The position numbers and the translations under genes were made by a program. 18,305 nucleotides of DNA from an uncultured Clostridia bacterium. Lineage in GTDB: Bacteria; Bacillota; Clostridia; Oscillospirales; Acutalibacteraceae. Below, one piece after another: positions 1 through 7,504 of this stretch (within the stretch, counting starts at the first letter, position 1; every line of letters starts with the position of its first letter). Where the stretch lies: assembly GCA_946006915.1 (NCBI GenBank), contig CAMFZK010000004.1:1-18305 (forward strand), written 5' to 3'. Under the pieces are notes generated by a model. It made no database searches. It was not told the DNA's origin and saw only the letters and a list, made by a program, of their open reading frames with translations.

Positions 1-719
1 TGCCGGTTATAGGCGGAGGACTTTTTACCGAAGAATATTATCTTAATAACAAGCCGTCTTTTGACTGGGTTTATTCCCGCCTTTGCGACGGTATTTCAAA
101 AAAGACATTCGAAAACATTATAAACTATAAAATAAGCGGTAAAATTGATTATTTGCTTGAGTGTCAGGTTGAAACAACCGAGCCGTATGATTCGTTTTTA
201 AAATTAGAAAAAGAAAACTTTATAGATTTAGGGGCATATAACGGCGACACGGTACTTGAATTTATTAAAAACTGCCCCGATTATACCCACATAACCGCAG
301 TAGAACCCGACTTTAAAACCTTTAAAAAATTAAAGGCAAATACGCAGAATTTATGCAACATTGACCTTGTAAACGCCTGTGTTTCGGATAAATGCGGTAA
401 AGCATTTTTTAATATGAAAGGCGGGAGAAATTCGTCAATCGGAAACGGAACCGAAACCGAATGTATTACGGTGGACTCTTTAAACGGGAACCCAACCTTT
501 ATAAAAATGGATGTGGAAGGGGAAGAAATAGGTGCTATTAAAGGGGCTGCTAAAACAATTATAAACAACAAACCCAAAATGCTTATTTCGGCTTACCACC
601 GCACCGAAGATTTAATATCAATTCCCAAAACGGTACTCGGTATTAACCCCGAATATAAAATGTATATCCGCCATTTCCCCTATTTGCCCGCTTGGGACAC
701 AAATTTCTATTTCATTTAA
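1..719 (+). CDS. FkbM-family methyltransferase, 5'-truncated
   Basis: The frame is open from base 3 to the TAA at 717-719, so this is the C-terminal 238 codons of a longer protein cut by the contig edge. A TTG at 153 could serve as a start but has no convincing ribosome site, and the reading frame continues upstream of it with ordinary protein sequence. The SAM-binding motif I reads FIDLGAYNGDTVLEFI, followed by an acidic 'AVEPD' at the end of the second strand. A later MDVEGEE and the ending YHRTEDL...YIRHFPYLPAWDTNFYFI are typical of FkbM-fold enzymes. This family O-methylates sugars and small molecules, often in glycan or secondary-metabolite clusters. The substrate cannot be read from the sequence. 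It converges on the large minus-strand operon and shares a terminator with it. Confidence 0.85.
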   Translation, partial: PVIGGGLFTEEYYLNNKPSFDWVYSRLCDGISKKTFENIINYKISGKIDYLLECQVETTEPYDSFLKLEKENFIDLGAYNGDTVLEFIKNCPDYTHITAVEPDFKTFKKLKANTQNLCNIDLVNACVSDKCGKAFFNMKGGRNSSIGNGTETECITVDSLNGNPTFIKMDVEGEEIGAIKGAAKTIINNKPKMLISAYHRTEDLISIPKTVLGINPEYKMYIRHFPYLPAWDTNFYFI

Positions 720-730
720 GATATTGAATT

Positions 731-764
731 AAAAAAGGATGGGAGTCAGTTCTCATCCTTTTTT
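731..764. terminator. Bidirectional rho-independent terminator
   Basis: A 14-bp stem (731-744 with 751-764, one G-U pair, 6-nt loop) starts with six A and ends with six T, so it makes a poly-U tail on either strand. It lies between the converging FkbM gene and the plsC-type gene. The last five sense codons and the stop of the latter are written inside the hairpin (stop at 746-748). Confidence 0.9.
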
Positions 765-1576
765 AATTCGGTTTCCATAATATTATGAATTTTATCGCCT
801 AATTCCTGCGTATTTAAATTTTTAAATTGTTCGGGATAAATGACATCCGCTACGCAAAATTTTACAACCGTTTTTTTGCGGAACATTCTTTTGGGAATTT
901 CTTTTGTACCCTTTACCGTGCAAACCACAATCGGCACTTGTGCCTTAAAAGCAATTTTCAAAGCACCGTTTCTGAAAGGCAAGAGAATTTGGTCGGTTCG
1001 GTTAGTGTACCCCTCGGGGAAAACACCTATTGACGCTTTATTTTCTTTAAGTATTTTAATGGCGTTTATAATAGTTTTTGCAGCTTCACGGTTGTTTTCC
1101 CTGTCAATCGGCAGACCGTAAAGTTTGTGCATAATATCGCCAACCAAAAACATATTCTGAAAAATTTCTTTTTTGCCTATAAAGCCAATGTCGTAATCCT
1201 TAAAAACATCTAACATTATAATAGGGTCAAAATCGTGTATGTGGTTGCAAACGAACAACGCCCTTGTGTCTTTTGGGATATCGTCAATATCCATTCCGCC
1301 GACATTTATTTCAACCCTTGCAAGTTTTACTAAAAGCGGAACGGTGATTTTTGCTAAAAAGCGGTAATATTTGGGGGCTTTATCGGGTGAAATTTTTTGA
1401 CCGCCCAAAAGGAAAGATACCACAAATATTACTGCGTGTAAAATTAAAAAAGAGGCAAAAAACAGGACAAACAAAACCGGCACTAACCACCAAGAATAAC
1501 CGTAACCCAGAATTTTAAAAAAATTATTCAAAACGGGTATAAGCAGGGCGCTTAATACTAAATAAACATAAAACAT
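746..1576 (-). CDS. plsC: 1-acyl-sn-glycerol-3-phosphate acyltransferase (PlsC/LPLAT family)
   Basis: A 276-residue membrane acyltransferase expected to acylate lysophosphatidic acid to phosphatidic acid in phospholipid synthesis. Residues 1-58 hold two hydrophobic segments (about 1-15 and 30-58). Motif I is NHIHDFD at 111-117, giving the catalytic H-x4-D pair (H112, D117). A histidine stands where many members have serine. Motif II is GLPIDRE (154-160), motif III is FPEG plus T and R (187-193), and VPIVV (214-218) matches motif IV. The ATG at 1576 is preceded by AGGAAAG, which overlaps the stop of the upstream small gene. It is the last gene of the minus-strand operon. The same operon holds pgsA, so two steps of phospholipid synthesis are co-transcribed. 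The acyl acceptor is inferred from the family, not proven. Confidence 0.88.
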   Translation of the reverse strand: MFYVYLVLSALLIPVLNNFFKILGYGYSWWLVPVLFVLFFASFLILHAVIFVVSFLLGGQKISPDKAPKYYRFLAKITVPLLVKLARVEINVGGMDIDDIPKDTRALFVCNHIHDFDPIIMLDVFKDYDIGFIGKKEIFQNMFLVGDIMHKLYGLPIDRENNREAAKTIINAIKILKENKASIGVFPEGYTNRTDQILLPFRNGALKIAFKAQVPIVVCTVKGTKEIPKRMFRKKTVVKFCVADVIYPEQFKNLNTQELGDKIHNIMETELKKDEN

Positions 1577-1585
1577 TGGCTTTCC

Positions 1586-1762
1586 TCAATTTTGTTTTCT
1601 TACAATACCGTATTCGTCATAAAAATTAAAATACGGGCAATTAAAGGTTTGGCTTGTTAAAAACAAACGCATTTCGTCCTCGTCTAAATTAACTTCGCAG
1701 TAAAACTCATCGGTTTGGTCGTCGTAAACATAATTAGCGCAGTTTTCGCAATTACTTTTCAT
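1586..1762 (-). CDS. DUF6472-like small cysteine protein
   Basis: A 58-residue protein beginning MKSNCENCANYVYDDQ and ending DEYGIVRKQN. It fits the small DUF6472 family of Clostridia, as I recall that family: an N-terminal NCxxC, an acidic NLDEDE stretch, an NCPYF motif and a C-terminal IVRKQ. Cysteines at 5, 8, 22 and 42 (C-x2-C-x13-C-x19-C) look like a four-cysteine metal site, probably zinc, by inference. The ATG at 1762 has AGGAG six bases upstream, inside the last codons of the LCP gene, and only one base separates the LCP stop from this ATG, so translation is probably coupled. The next gene starts 9 bases after the stop. Function is unknown. There is no signal peptide or membrane segment. 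Confidence 0.85.
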   Translation of the reverse strand: MKSNCENCANYVYDDQTDEFYCEVNLDEDEMRLFLTSQTFNCPYFNFYDEYGIVRKQN

Positions 1763-1763
1763 T

Positions 1764-3347
1764 TTACTCCTCTACTTTGCCCGAATCTGCGGAAGTGTCT
1801 TTAGAAGAATCATCCTTATCGGCAGGGTTATCTTTGTCGGTGGAGTTATCCTTGTCGTCGGTATCTTCTTTTTCTGACGGTTTTTTATCCGGCTCACTGC
1901 TCGAAGGGACATCGCTGCTTTGCGGTTTTTCTTCTTTGTCCTTATCCGAAGAAGTTACAACCGAAGACGTACTCGAAGTATTTGACGAAGCAGAACTTAC
2001 AGAAGAAACAGTAGATTTGTCCGAAGAAGAAGTACTCGGCTTACTTGATGAAGTACTCGGCTTACTTGATGAAGTACTCGGTTTGCTCGAAGATGTACTC
2101 GACGAAGAACCGCTTGTTCTGTTTTTGTACCAATCGTTCTTTTCCACTCCGTTTTGTTCTATATAGTCTTCGGGTTTAATATCGTCATACAAAAATGCGT
2201 GCAAAACTTTAGAAGCATAGTTTAAGTCATAATAAACGCAAGAACCAACACCTCTTATAGTAGGTGCAGACATTAGATATTGATCCAACGGGATTCTTGA
2301 CTGCTGGAATGTAGGGGATTTTAGCAAAATACCTGTGGCAAGACCTATAATATCACTGTACGAAAGCGAGGTTTCACTGCAGGGGATTAAAGATTTAGCC
2401 AACTTAATATAACTCGATTTATTAAGGGTTACCGCCTTGTTAAAGAGTTGTTCCATTACATAACGCTGGCGGTCGGTTCTGCCGTAGTCGTTATTCGTTC
2501 CCCAAACATTGGGTGCTTTTCTTATTCTTGAATAAGCCACCGCCTGAATACCGTTTAAGTGGTGCTTGCCGGGGGTTAAAATGTAATGTTTCTTGGGGTC
2601 TTCACCTATTCTTGAACAAATGTCCGTAATTAAACCGTTTAGCAAATAAACATTTTTACTTGCGGGTACAACTTCCTTGTCTATCAGTTCAGCATCAATT
2701 CCGCCTACTGCGTCTATAATATCCATCATACCCTCGAAATTAACGGTGGCATATTCCGAAATATCAAGTCCGAAGTTTTCGTTTATGGTTTTAATTGCAA
2801 GTTCCGGTCCGCCGTAAGCATAGGCGCTGTTAATTTTGTTGTATGTGGTTTTACCCTTTTTATCAATCTTAACAAGCGAATCACGCATAATGGAAACAAT
2901 TTTTACTTCCTTTTTCTCGAAATTAAGCGAAAGCACCATTATACTGTCCGAATTGCCCTTAAAGCCCTTACTGCGTGAATCTATACCGAACAAGGCAATA
3001 TTCATTACCTTTTTATCAATTACTTCCTCAAAACCCAGTTCGCTGTTATCGCCCGTGATTTTATTGTAATTGTAATTAAAGTAGGTTGAAACAAAAATGA
3101 TACCTGCAAGCAAAACAGCAACAACCGAAGTAAGCGAAATTACTGCCGCTTTTTGCAGTTTTCCCGCCTTACGCCACCATTTTGAAATACCTTCGCCTAT
3201 ATTTGAAAAAAATCCCGCTATGCCGTGTTTTTTCTTTTTGTAACGGCGGCTTTTATAATTATTACTCATAGAACTCAAATCTACAAACTCCTTATTTTTT
3301 AAGTGTGAATCCGACACTATATCCTTAAAATCTTTGTTATTATCCAT
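1764..3347 (-). CDS. LCP (LytR-CpsA-Psr) family cell-wall glycopolymer ligase
   Basis: Members transfer wall teichoic acid, capsule or similar glycopolymers from undecaprenyl-phosphate carriers onto peptidoglycan, outside the membrane. I start at the ATG at 3347 because GGGTGA lies about 6 bases before it. A GTG at 3356 would add three residues but lacks a ribosome site. Numbered from the ATG: a basic cytoplasmic region 1-65, one membrane segment about 67-90, and the LCP domain about 112-330. Visible in the domain are FGIDSR, the SDS Asp, the RDS pair near 155, YNKINSAYAYGG, and the Arg-rich YSRIRKA...DYGRTDRQR, which bind the pyrophosphate and metal. A tail of about 115 residues is Ser/Thr-rich with SSSKPST repeats, then Lys/Asp/Ser-rich; it probably spans the wall. 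Which polymer is attached cannot be told. Confidence 0.92.
   Translation of the reverse strand: MDNNKDFKDIVSDSHLKNKEFVDLSSMSNNYKSRRYKKKKHGIAGFFSNIGEGISKWWRKAGKLQKAAVISLTSVVAVLLAGIIFVSTYFNYNYNKITGDNSELGFEEVIDKKVMNIALFGIDSRSKGFKGNSDSIMVLSLNFEKKEVKIVSIMRDSLVKIDKKGKTTYNKINSAYAYGGPELAIKTINENFGLDISEYATVNFEGMMDIIDAVGGIDAELIDKEVVPASKNVYLLNGLITDICSRIGEDPKKHYILTPGKHHLNGIQAVAYSRIRKAPNVWGTNNDYGRTDRQRYVMEQLFNKAVTLNKSSYIKLAKSLIPCSETSLSYSDIIGLATGILLKSPTFQQSRIPLDQYLMSAPTIRGVGSCVYYDLNYASKVLHAFLYDDIKPEDYIEQNGVEKNDWYKNRTSGSSSSTSSSKPSTSSSKPSTSSSKPSTSSSDKSTVSSVSSASSNTSSTSSVVTSSDKDKEEKPQSSDVPSSSEPDKKPSEKEDTDDKDNSTDKDNPADKDDSSKDTSADSGKVEE
2029..2091 (-). repeat. 21-bp tandem repeat inside the LCP tail
   Basis: Three head-to-tail 21-bp units (2029-2049, 2050-2070, 2071-2091). 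The first two are identical; the third differs at a few bases. A fourth partial copy follows. Each unit encodes the seven-residue repeat SSSKPST of the extracellular LCP tail. Such repeats can change copy number by slippage and so alter linker length. Confidence 0.85.
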
Positions 3348-3352
3348 AATTG

Positions 3353-4177
3353 TCACCCATTTAAAAGCGCTTTGTAAATCTCGCCTTTTTTAAGTCCCGT
3401 AATATTTGCGGCTTCCTTTGCCGCCACGGATGTTGATTGCCCTTCCTCTATAAGTTTATTTGCAATTTTTAAAGCATCCGCCATACTGTAAACGGCGGTT
3501 TCTTCTTTTGCACCGCTTACAATAAGCACAAATTCGCCCCTTGGCGCATTTTCGGAATAATGTTCTATCGCTTCCGATAATGTGGTGTGAAAAACCGTTT
3601 CGTGAAGTTTTGTAAGTTCACGCACTAATGCAATTTTTCGGTTCCCGAAAGTTTTTAACATATCCTGCAGAGTCGCTAAAAGTTTATGGGGTGCTTCGTA
3701 AAAAATCATTGTGCGTTTTTCGGTTTTAAGGGATTCTAAATGCTCGCGTCTTCCTATTTTGTTCATAGTTAAAAACCCTTCAAAACAAAACCGTCCGCTC
3801 GGCATTCCCGAAATTGCAAGTGCGGTTATTAAAGCACTCGGTCCCGGGACAGACTCAACCTTTATATTATTCTCATAAGCGGCTTTTACCAAATCTTCGC
3901 CGGGGTCGGATATTGCGGGCATTCCCGCATCCGAAACAAGGGCGCAACTCTCCCCCTTTAAAATCCTATCAATAATAAGATTTCCTTTGGAATTTTTGTT
4001 ATGCTCGTAATATGCAAGCATTTCTTTTTTTATTCCGAAATGATTGAGTAACTTAACGGTTACCCTTGTATCCTCCACAGCCAAAAAGTCGGCATTTTTA
4101 AGGGTTTCTATTGCACGGGGCGAAAAGTCGGACAAGTTACCGATAGGCGTTCCCACAACATAAAGTTTTCCGCTCAA
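3353..4177 (-). CDS. rsmI: 16S rRNA (cytidine1402-2'-O)-methyltransferase RsmI
   Basis: A 274-residue protein of the tetrapyrrole-methylase fold that 2'-O-methylates C1402 in the decoding centre of 16S rRNA. Family signatures are VGTPIGNL (8-15), AVEDTRVT (33-40), SDAGMPAISDPG (82-93), VPGPSALITALAISG and the FEGFL block. Length is normal for the family. The start codon is TTG at 4177 and overlaps the TGA of the upstream methyltransferase gene (TTGA). AAGGAGG lies about 10 bases upstream, inside that gene, which supports the unusual start. It is followed directly by the LCP gene. In Bacillus subtilis the homologue (yabC) also lies near a YabB-type methyltransferase gene, so the pairing is conserved. 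Confidence 0.95.
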   Translation of the reverse strand: MSGKLYVVGTPIGNLSDFSPRAIETLKNADFLAVEDTRVTVKLLNHFGIKKEMLAYYEHNKNSKGNLIIDRILKGESCALVSDAGMPAISDPGEDLVKAAYENNIKVESVPGPSALITALAISGMPSGRFCFEGFLTMNKIGRREHLESLKTEKRTMIFYEAPHKLLATLQDMLKTFGNRKIALVRELTKLHETVFHTTLSEAIEHYSENAPRGEFVLIVSGAKEETAVYSMADALKIANKLIEEGQSTSVAAKEAANITGLKKGEIYKALLNG

Positions 4178-4908
4178 TTTATGTAACCCTCCTTATACGC
4201 TCCGTAAATTTTTATCATCTCTTTAGAAAAATTGCCGTCTTCTTCCACATAAAGGGTCGGCTCAATGCGAAGTCCTGTTTTTCCGCACCGTCTGCCTTCT
4301 ACAAGTACTAACCACGGCTCTTCGCCCTTTCTTTGGCAAACAAGCCGTAACCTTTTGGGTTCCACCTTATATTCACTCATAAGTGACATAAGTTCCGCTA
4401 ACCTTTCGGGACGGTGGCAAATGCAAAATCTGCCCGAAGTTTGCAAAAGTTTAGCACCCACTTCTATAATATCCCGCAAAGTGCAGGCAACTTCGTGACG
4501 GGCAACTTCTATTACGCTGTCAGGGTTTTTAAGCCCCGCATTTGGTGCTTTGTAAGGCGGATTACAGGTGACTAAAGTATGGCAACCGAAGTCTATTTTG
4601 CCCTTTAGTTGCTTTAAATCGCTGTTAATAACCGTAAAGTTTGGCAGACTTAGTTCATTTACTGTTTTTTGTGCTAATTCGGTGGCTTCTTGGCTTATAT
4701 CCACCCCAAATACGCTCTTAAGCGGCTTGTCCCTTAGCGCTAAAAGCGGAATAATTCCGCAACCCGTACCTAAATCCACCATTTTTACTTTGGCGGCGGG
4801 TTTTGCAAAGTCTGCTAAAAGCACCGCATCTGTACCAAAGGTGTGGTGTTCGCTTACATACACAAAAAACCCGTTGCCAAGCGGTTCTTTTTTTAACTTC
4901 TGCTCCAT
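4174..4908 (-). CDS. trmN6: YabB/TrmN6-type N6-adenine methyltransferase
   Basis: A 244-residue class I SAM-dependent methyltransferase. Motif I is VDLGTGCGIIPLLA (44-57). The N6-adenine-type catalytic motif NPPY is at 116-119, followed by K and A/P residues as in the TrmN6/YfiC/YabB group. The N-terminal GNGFFVYVSEHHTFGTDAVLLADF is also typical of that group, which methylates A37 of tRNA1(Val) in Escherichia coli. The ATG at 4908 lies 16 bases inside the cysS coding end, and the TGA overlaps the TTG of rsmI, so the three genes form one tightly coupled unit. The tRNA substrate is inferred from homology. A different tRNA or rRNA adenine target is possible. Confidence 0.88.
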   Translation of the reverse strand: MEQKLKKEPLGNGFFVYVSEHHTFGTDAVLLADFAKPAAKVKMVDLGTGCGIIPLLALRDKPLKSVFGVDISQEATELAQKTVNELSLPNFTVINSDLKQLKGKIDFGCHTLVTCNPPYKAPNAGLKNPDSVIEVARHEVACTLRDIIEVGAKLLQTSGRFCICHRPERLAELMSLMSEYKVEPKRLRLVCQRKGEEPWLVLVEGRRCGKTGLRIEPTLYVEEDGNFSKEMIKIYGAYKEGYIN

Positions 4909-6272
4909 TTTACGCCTTGCGGGGTATCTTCCAAAATAATACCCATTTCTTTTAATTTATCACGAATTTCATCCGCCGTTTTAAAGTCCTTACTCTTACG
5001 TGCGGCGGTTCTTTTTTCAATAAGTTGTTCTATTTCACTGTCCAAAACCTCGGTTTTGCGGTTGTAAACAAGTCCTAAAACCCCTGTTAATTGGTCAAAC
5101 ATATCGGCACACGCCTGAAGGGTGGTTTTGCCTGCCCCGTTTGCAATGGCGGTGTTAATTTCACGCACAAGGGTAAATATTGCCGCCAAAGCGTCCGCCG
5201 TGTTAAGATCGTCTTCCATAGCCGTAATAAAATCGGTTTTGGCGGTTTCTACAAATTTTGGTACTTCGCCGCCGTCGGTTGCATTTTGCAGAGCAAAATC
5301 AATGTTATTTCTGCAGGTGTAAAGCCGTTCAAGCGAATTTTTCGCCTGTTCTATAATATCTACCGAATAGTTAATCGGGCTTCTGTACTGGGAAGAAATA
5401 AGGAAATAACGGATTGGCTCATAGCCGAATTTGTTTGCAACATCACGAACGGTAAAGAAGTTGTTTAAAGATTTAGACATTTTGTGGTTATCAACATTTA
5501 TAAAACCGTTGTGCATCCAATAATGGGAAAATTCGCAGCCGTTTGCGGCTTCACTTTGTGCAATTTCGTTTTCGTGGTGGGGGAAAATAAGGTCAAGTCC
5601 GCCGCAATGAATGTCAATGGTTTTTCCTAAATATCTGCCCGCCATTGCAGAACATTCAATGTGCCAGCCCGGTCTGCCCTTACCCCAGGGCGAATCCCAA
5701 AACGGTTCGCCCGGTTTTGCACCTTTCCAAAGGCAGAAATCCATTGGGTCTTCCTTAATATCGCCCGTTTCAATACGTGCGCCCGCCTCAAGGTCATCAA
5801 GCGGTTGGTGGGAGAGTTTTCCGTACTGTGAAAACTTTTTAGCACGGTAGTAAACGTCCCCGCCCGATTCGTAAGCGTAACCTTTTTCCATAAGTGACGA
5901 AATGATGCCCTGAATTTCCTTTATATTATCGGTGGCTCTTGGGTGAACGGTGGCTTCACGCACATTAAGACCTTTGGCATCTGTCCAAAATTCGCCTATA
6001 TATCTTTCGGCAACTTCGGGTACGGTTATCCCCTCGTCATTGGCTTTGTTTATAAGTTTATCGTCAATATCGGTAAAGTTTTGAATAAAATTCACCTTAT
6101 AACCCCGCCATTCAAAATAACGGCGCAAAACGTCAAACACGCAAAGCGGACGTGCGTTGCCTATGTGGATATAGTTATAAACGGTAGGACCGCAGGCGTA
6201 TATTTTAACCTCACCCTCGGTTATGGGTTTAAATTCGTCCTTTTGGCGGGTTAATGTATTAAAAATCTTCAT
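4893..6272 (-). CDS. cysS: Cysteinyl-tRNA synthetase
   Basis: A 459-residue class I synthetase that charges tRNA-Cys; the length is close to that of the E. coli enzyme. The ATP-binding HIGN is at 36-39 and KMSKS at 264-268. The zinc site that selects cysteine is intact: C27 (YACGPT), C207 (WHIECS), H232 and E236 (FPHHENE). The C-terminal helical DALR-like anticodon region follows. The ATG at 6272 has AAGGAG about 9 bases upstream, within the last codons of cysE and three bases after whose stop this gene starts. The pairing with cysE is common in Firmicutes, where the two are often under common cysteine-dependent control. No T-box leader is seen here because there is no leader: it is internal in the operon. 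Confidence 0.97.
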   Translation of the reverse strand: MKIFNTLTRQKDEFKPITEGEVKIYACGPTVYNYIHIGNARPLCVFDVLRRYFEWRGYKVNFIQNFTDIDDKLINKANDEGITVPEVAERYIGEFWTDAKGLNVREATVHPRATDNIKEIQGIISSLMEKGYAYESGGDVYYRAKKFSQYGKLSHQPLDDLEAGARIETGDIKEDPMDFCLWKGAKPGEPFWDSPWGKGRPGWHIECSAMAGRYLGKTIDIHCGGLDLIFPHHENEIAQSEAANGCEFSHYWMHNGFINVDNHKMSKSLNNFFTVRDVANKFGYEPIRYFLISSQYRSPINYSVDIIEQAKNSLERLYTCRNNIDFALQNATDGGEVPKFVETAKTDFITAMEDDLNTADALAAIFTLVREINTAIANGAGKTTLQACADMFDQLTGVLGLVYNRKTEVLDSEIEQLIEKRTAARKSKDFKTADEIRDKLKEMGIILEDTPQGVKWSRS

Positions 6273-6275
6273 TTT

Positions 6276-6905
6276 TTATTCTCCTTTTGCGCTTACTAAC
6301 CCTTCAAGCTGCAAAATACGTTCCTCCAAAGAGTCCATTTTTTGCTTTACAGGGTCGGGTATATGTATTTGGTCAAGTGCTACACGCTTACCGTCCTGAC
6401 GGACAACACGTGCAGGCACACCTACAACGGTTGAATTTGGCGGAACTTCGCTTAAAACCACCGCACCGGCGGCAACACGGGAATTATCCCCTATTTTAAA
6501 AGGTCCCAAAACCTTTGCACCGGCACTAATCATAACATTGTTGCCGATAGTAGGGTGGCGTTTGCCGACATCTTTACCCGTACCGCCCAAAGTTACACCT
6601 TGGTAAATCAGCACATCGTCGCCTATTTCGGTGGTTTCGCCTATTACTATCCCTGTGCCGTGGTCTATTACGAGCCGTCTGCCTATTGTAGCGCCGGGGT
6701 GTATTTCAATACCTGTTTTTCTTGCGGCTTTTTGGGAAACGAAGCGAGCCAAAAACATTAAATTGTGTTTATAGTAAAAGTGCGCCCTGCGGTACATTCT
6801 AATGGCTTTAAAACCGGGGTATAGGAAAAAAATTTCCAAACTGCTTTTAGCGGCAGGGTCACGGTCTTTGAACGCTTTAATATCTTCTTTTAATCTTTGA
6901 AACAT
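6276..6905 (-). CDS. cysE: Serine O-acetyltransferase
   Basis: A 209-residue enzyme that makes O-acetylserine from serine and acetyl-CoA, the first step of cysteine synthesis. It is the short Gram-positive form without the long N-terminal helical domain of E. coli CysE. Hexapeptide repeats of the left-handed beta helix run from about 64 to 165, including IEIHPGATIG, IVIGETTEIG, VTLGGTGKD, KRHPTIGNN and VVGVPARVV. The catalytic His is expected at H82 (DHGTG) and H117 (RHP) is conserved. The ATG at 6905 has AGGTG upstream, overlapping the pgsA stop. The final codons (K-G-E) carry the ribosome site for cysS. Confidence 0.96.
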   Translation of the reverse strand: MFQRLKEDIKAFKDRDPAAKSSLEIFFLYPGFKAIRMYRRAHFYYKHNLMFLARFVSQKAARKTGIEIHPGATIGRRLVIDHGTGIVIGETTEIGDDVLIYQGVTLGGTGKDVGKRHPTIGNNVMISAGAKVLGPFKIGDNSRVAAGAVVLSEVPPNSTVVGVPARVVRQDGKRVALDQIHIPDPVKQKMDSLEERILQLEGLVSAKGE

Positions 6906-6913
6906 TACAACAC

Positions 6914-7504
6914 CTATTTAGAAGAATTTATATATTCCTTTGAACCCAAAAGGTAAATAATACCCGAAACGGTGCAAAGAATCGTAGAAATCCAGAAAAG
7001 CACAATTATTACAACATCGCATATCGGTTTAATGGAAGTAATACCGAAATCCTTAATAAGAGTGTAAGCGAGAAGGGCTAAAATTATGCCTGCCATTTGG
7101 CTTACGGTTTTAAGTTTGCCCCAAATATTTGCGGCAATAACCTTACCTCCGCTTGATACAACTACAAGACGGATAGAGGAAACCATAAACTCCCTAAAAA
7201 GTACAATAAAGGTAATGGCGGTCATTTGCAAACAGTAACCGTATTTGTCGGCAAACATACAGATAAACCCTAAATAAGCCGCAGTTGTAAGCATTTTATC
7301 GGCAAGGGGGTCTAAAAATTTGCCGAAATCGGTTACAAGGTTATATTTTCTTGCCATTTTTCCGTCTATCATATCGGTCAAAGAAGCCGCAATAAAAATT
7401 ATTAACGAAACAAGATAGTGACAGGGGAATTTTATAAGCATAGTTGCCATAAAAATGGGTGTTGCAATCATTCTGCCGAGTGTTAATTTATTGGGTGTGT
7501 TCAT
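6914..7504 (-). CDS. pgsA: CDP-diacylglycerol-glycerol-3-phosphate 3-phosphatidyltransferase
   Basis: A 196-residue integral membrane enzyme that makes phosphatidylglycerol phosphate. The CDP-alcohol phosphotransferase signature D-G-x2-A-R-x8-G-x3-D-x3-D is complete at residues 47-69 (DGKMAR ... DFGKFLDPLAD), with four or more hydrophobic segments along the protein. I start at the ATG at 7504, which overlaps the rimO stop as ATGA and has AGGAGA about 8 bases upstream. A longer reading from a TTG at 7537 adds an arginine-rich leader (FRLRFVRRRR) that merely reads the rimO tail out of frame. The protein then begins MNTPNKLTLGR, as homologues do. Confidence 0.95.
   Translation of the reverse strand: MNTPNKLTLGRMIATPIFMATMLIKFPCHYLVSLIIFIAASLTDMIDGKMARKYNLVTDFGKFLDPLADKMLTTAAYLGFICMFADKYGYCLQMTAITFIVLFREFMVSSIRLVVVSSGGKVIAANIWGKLKTVSQMAGIILALLAYTLIKDFGITSIKPICDVVIIVLFWISTILCTVSGIIYLLGSKEYINSSK

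Noticed and set aside
2107..2119. GAAC-N5-GTTC resembling a LexA box inside the LCP gene
   Set aside because: The half-sites are five bases apart instead of four, and it lies inside the low-complexity coding tail far from any promoter.
1777..2166. Plus-strand frame rich in Ser, Leu and Glu opposite the LCP tail
   Set aside because: It mirrors the repetitive Ser/Asp codons of the LCP gene on the other strand and has no independent start signal.
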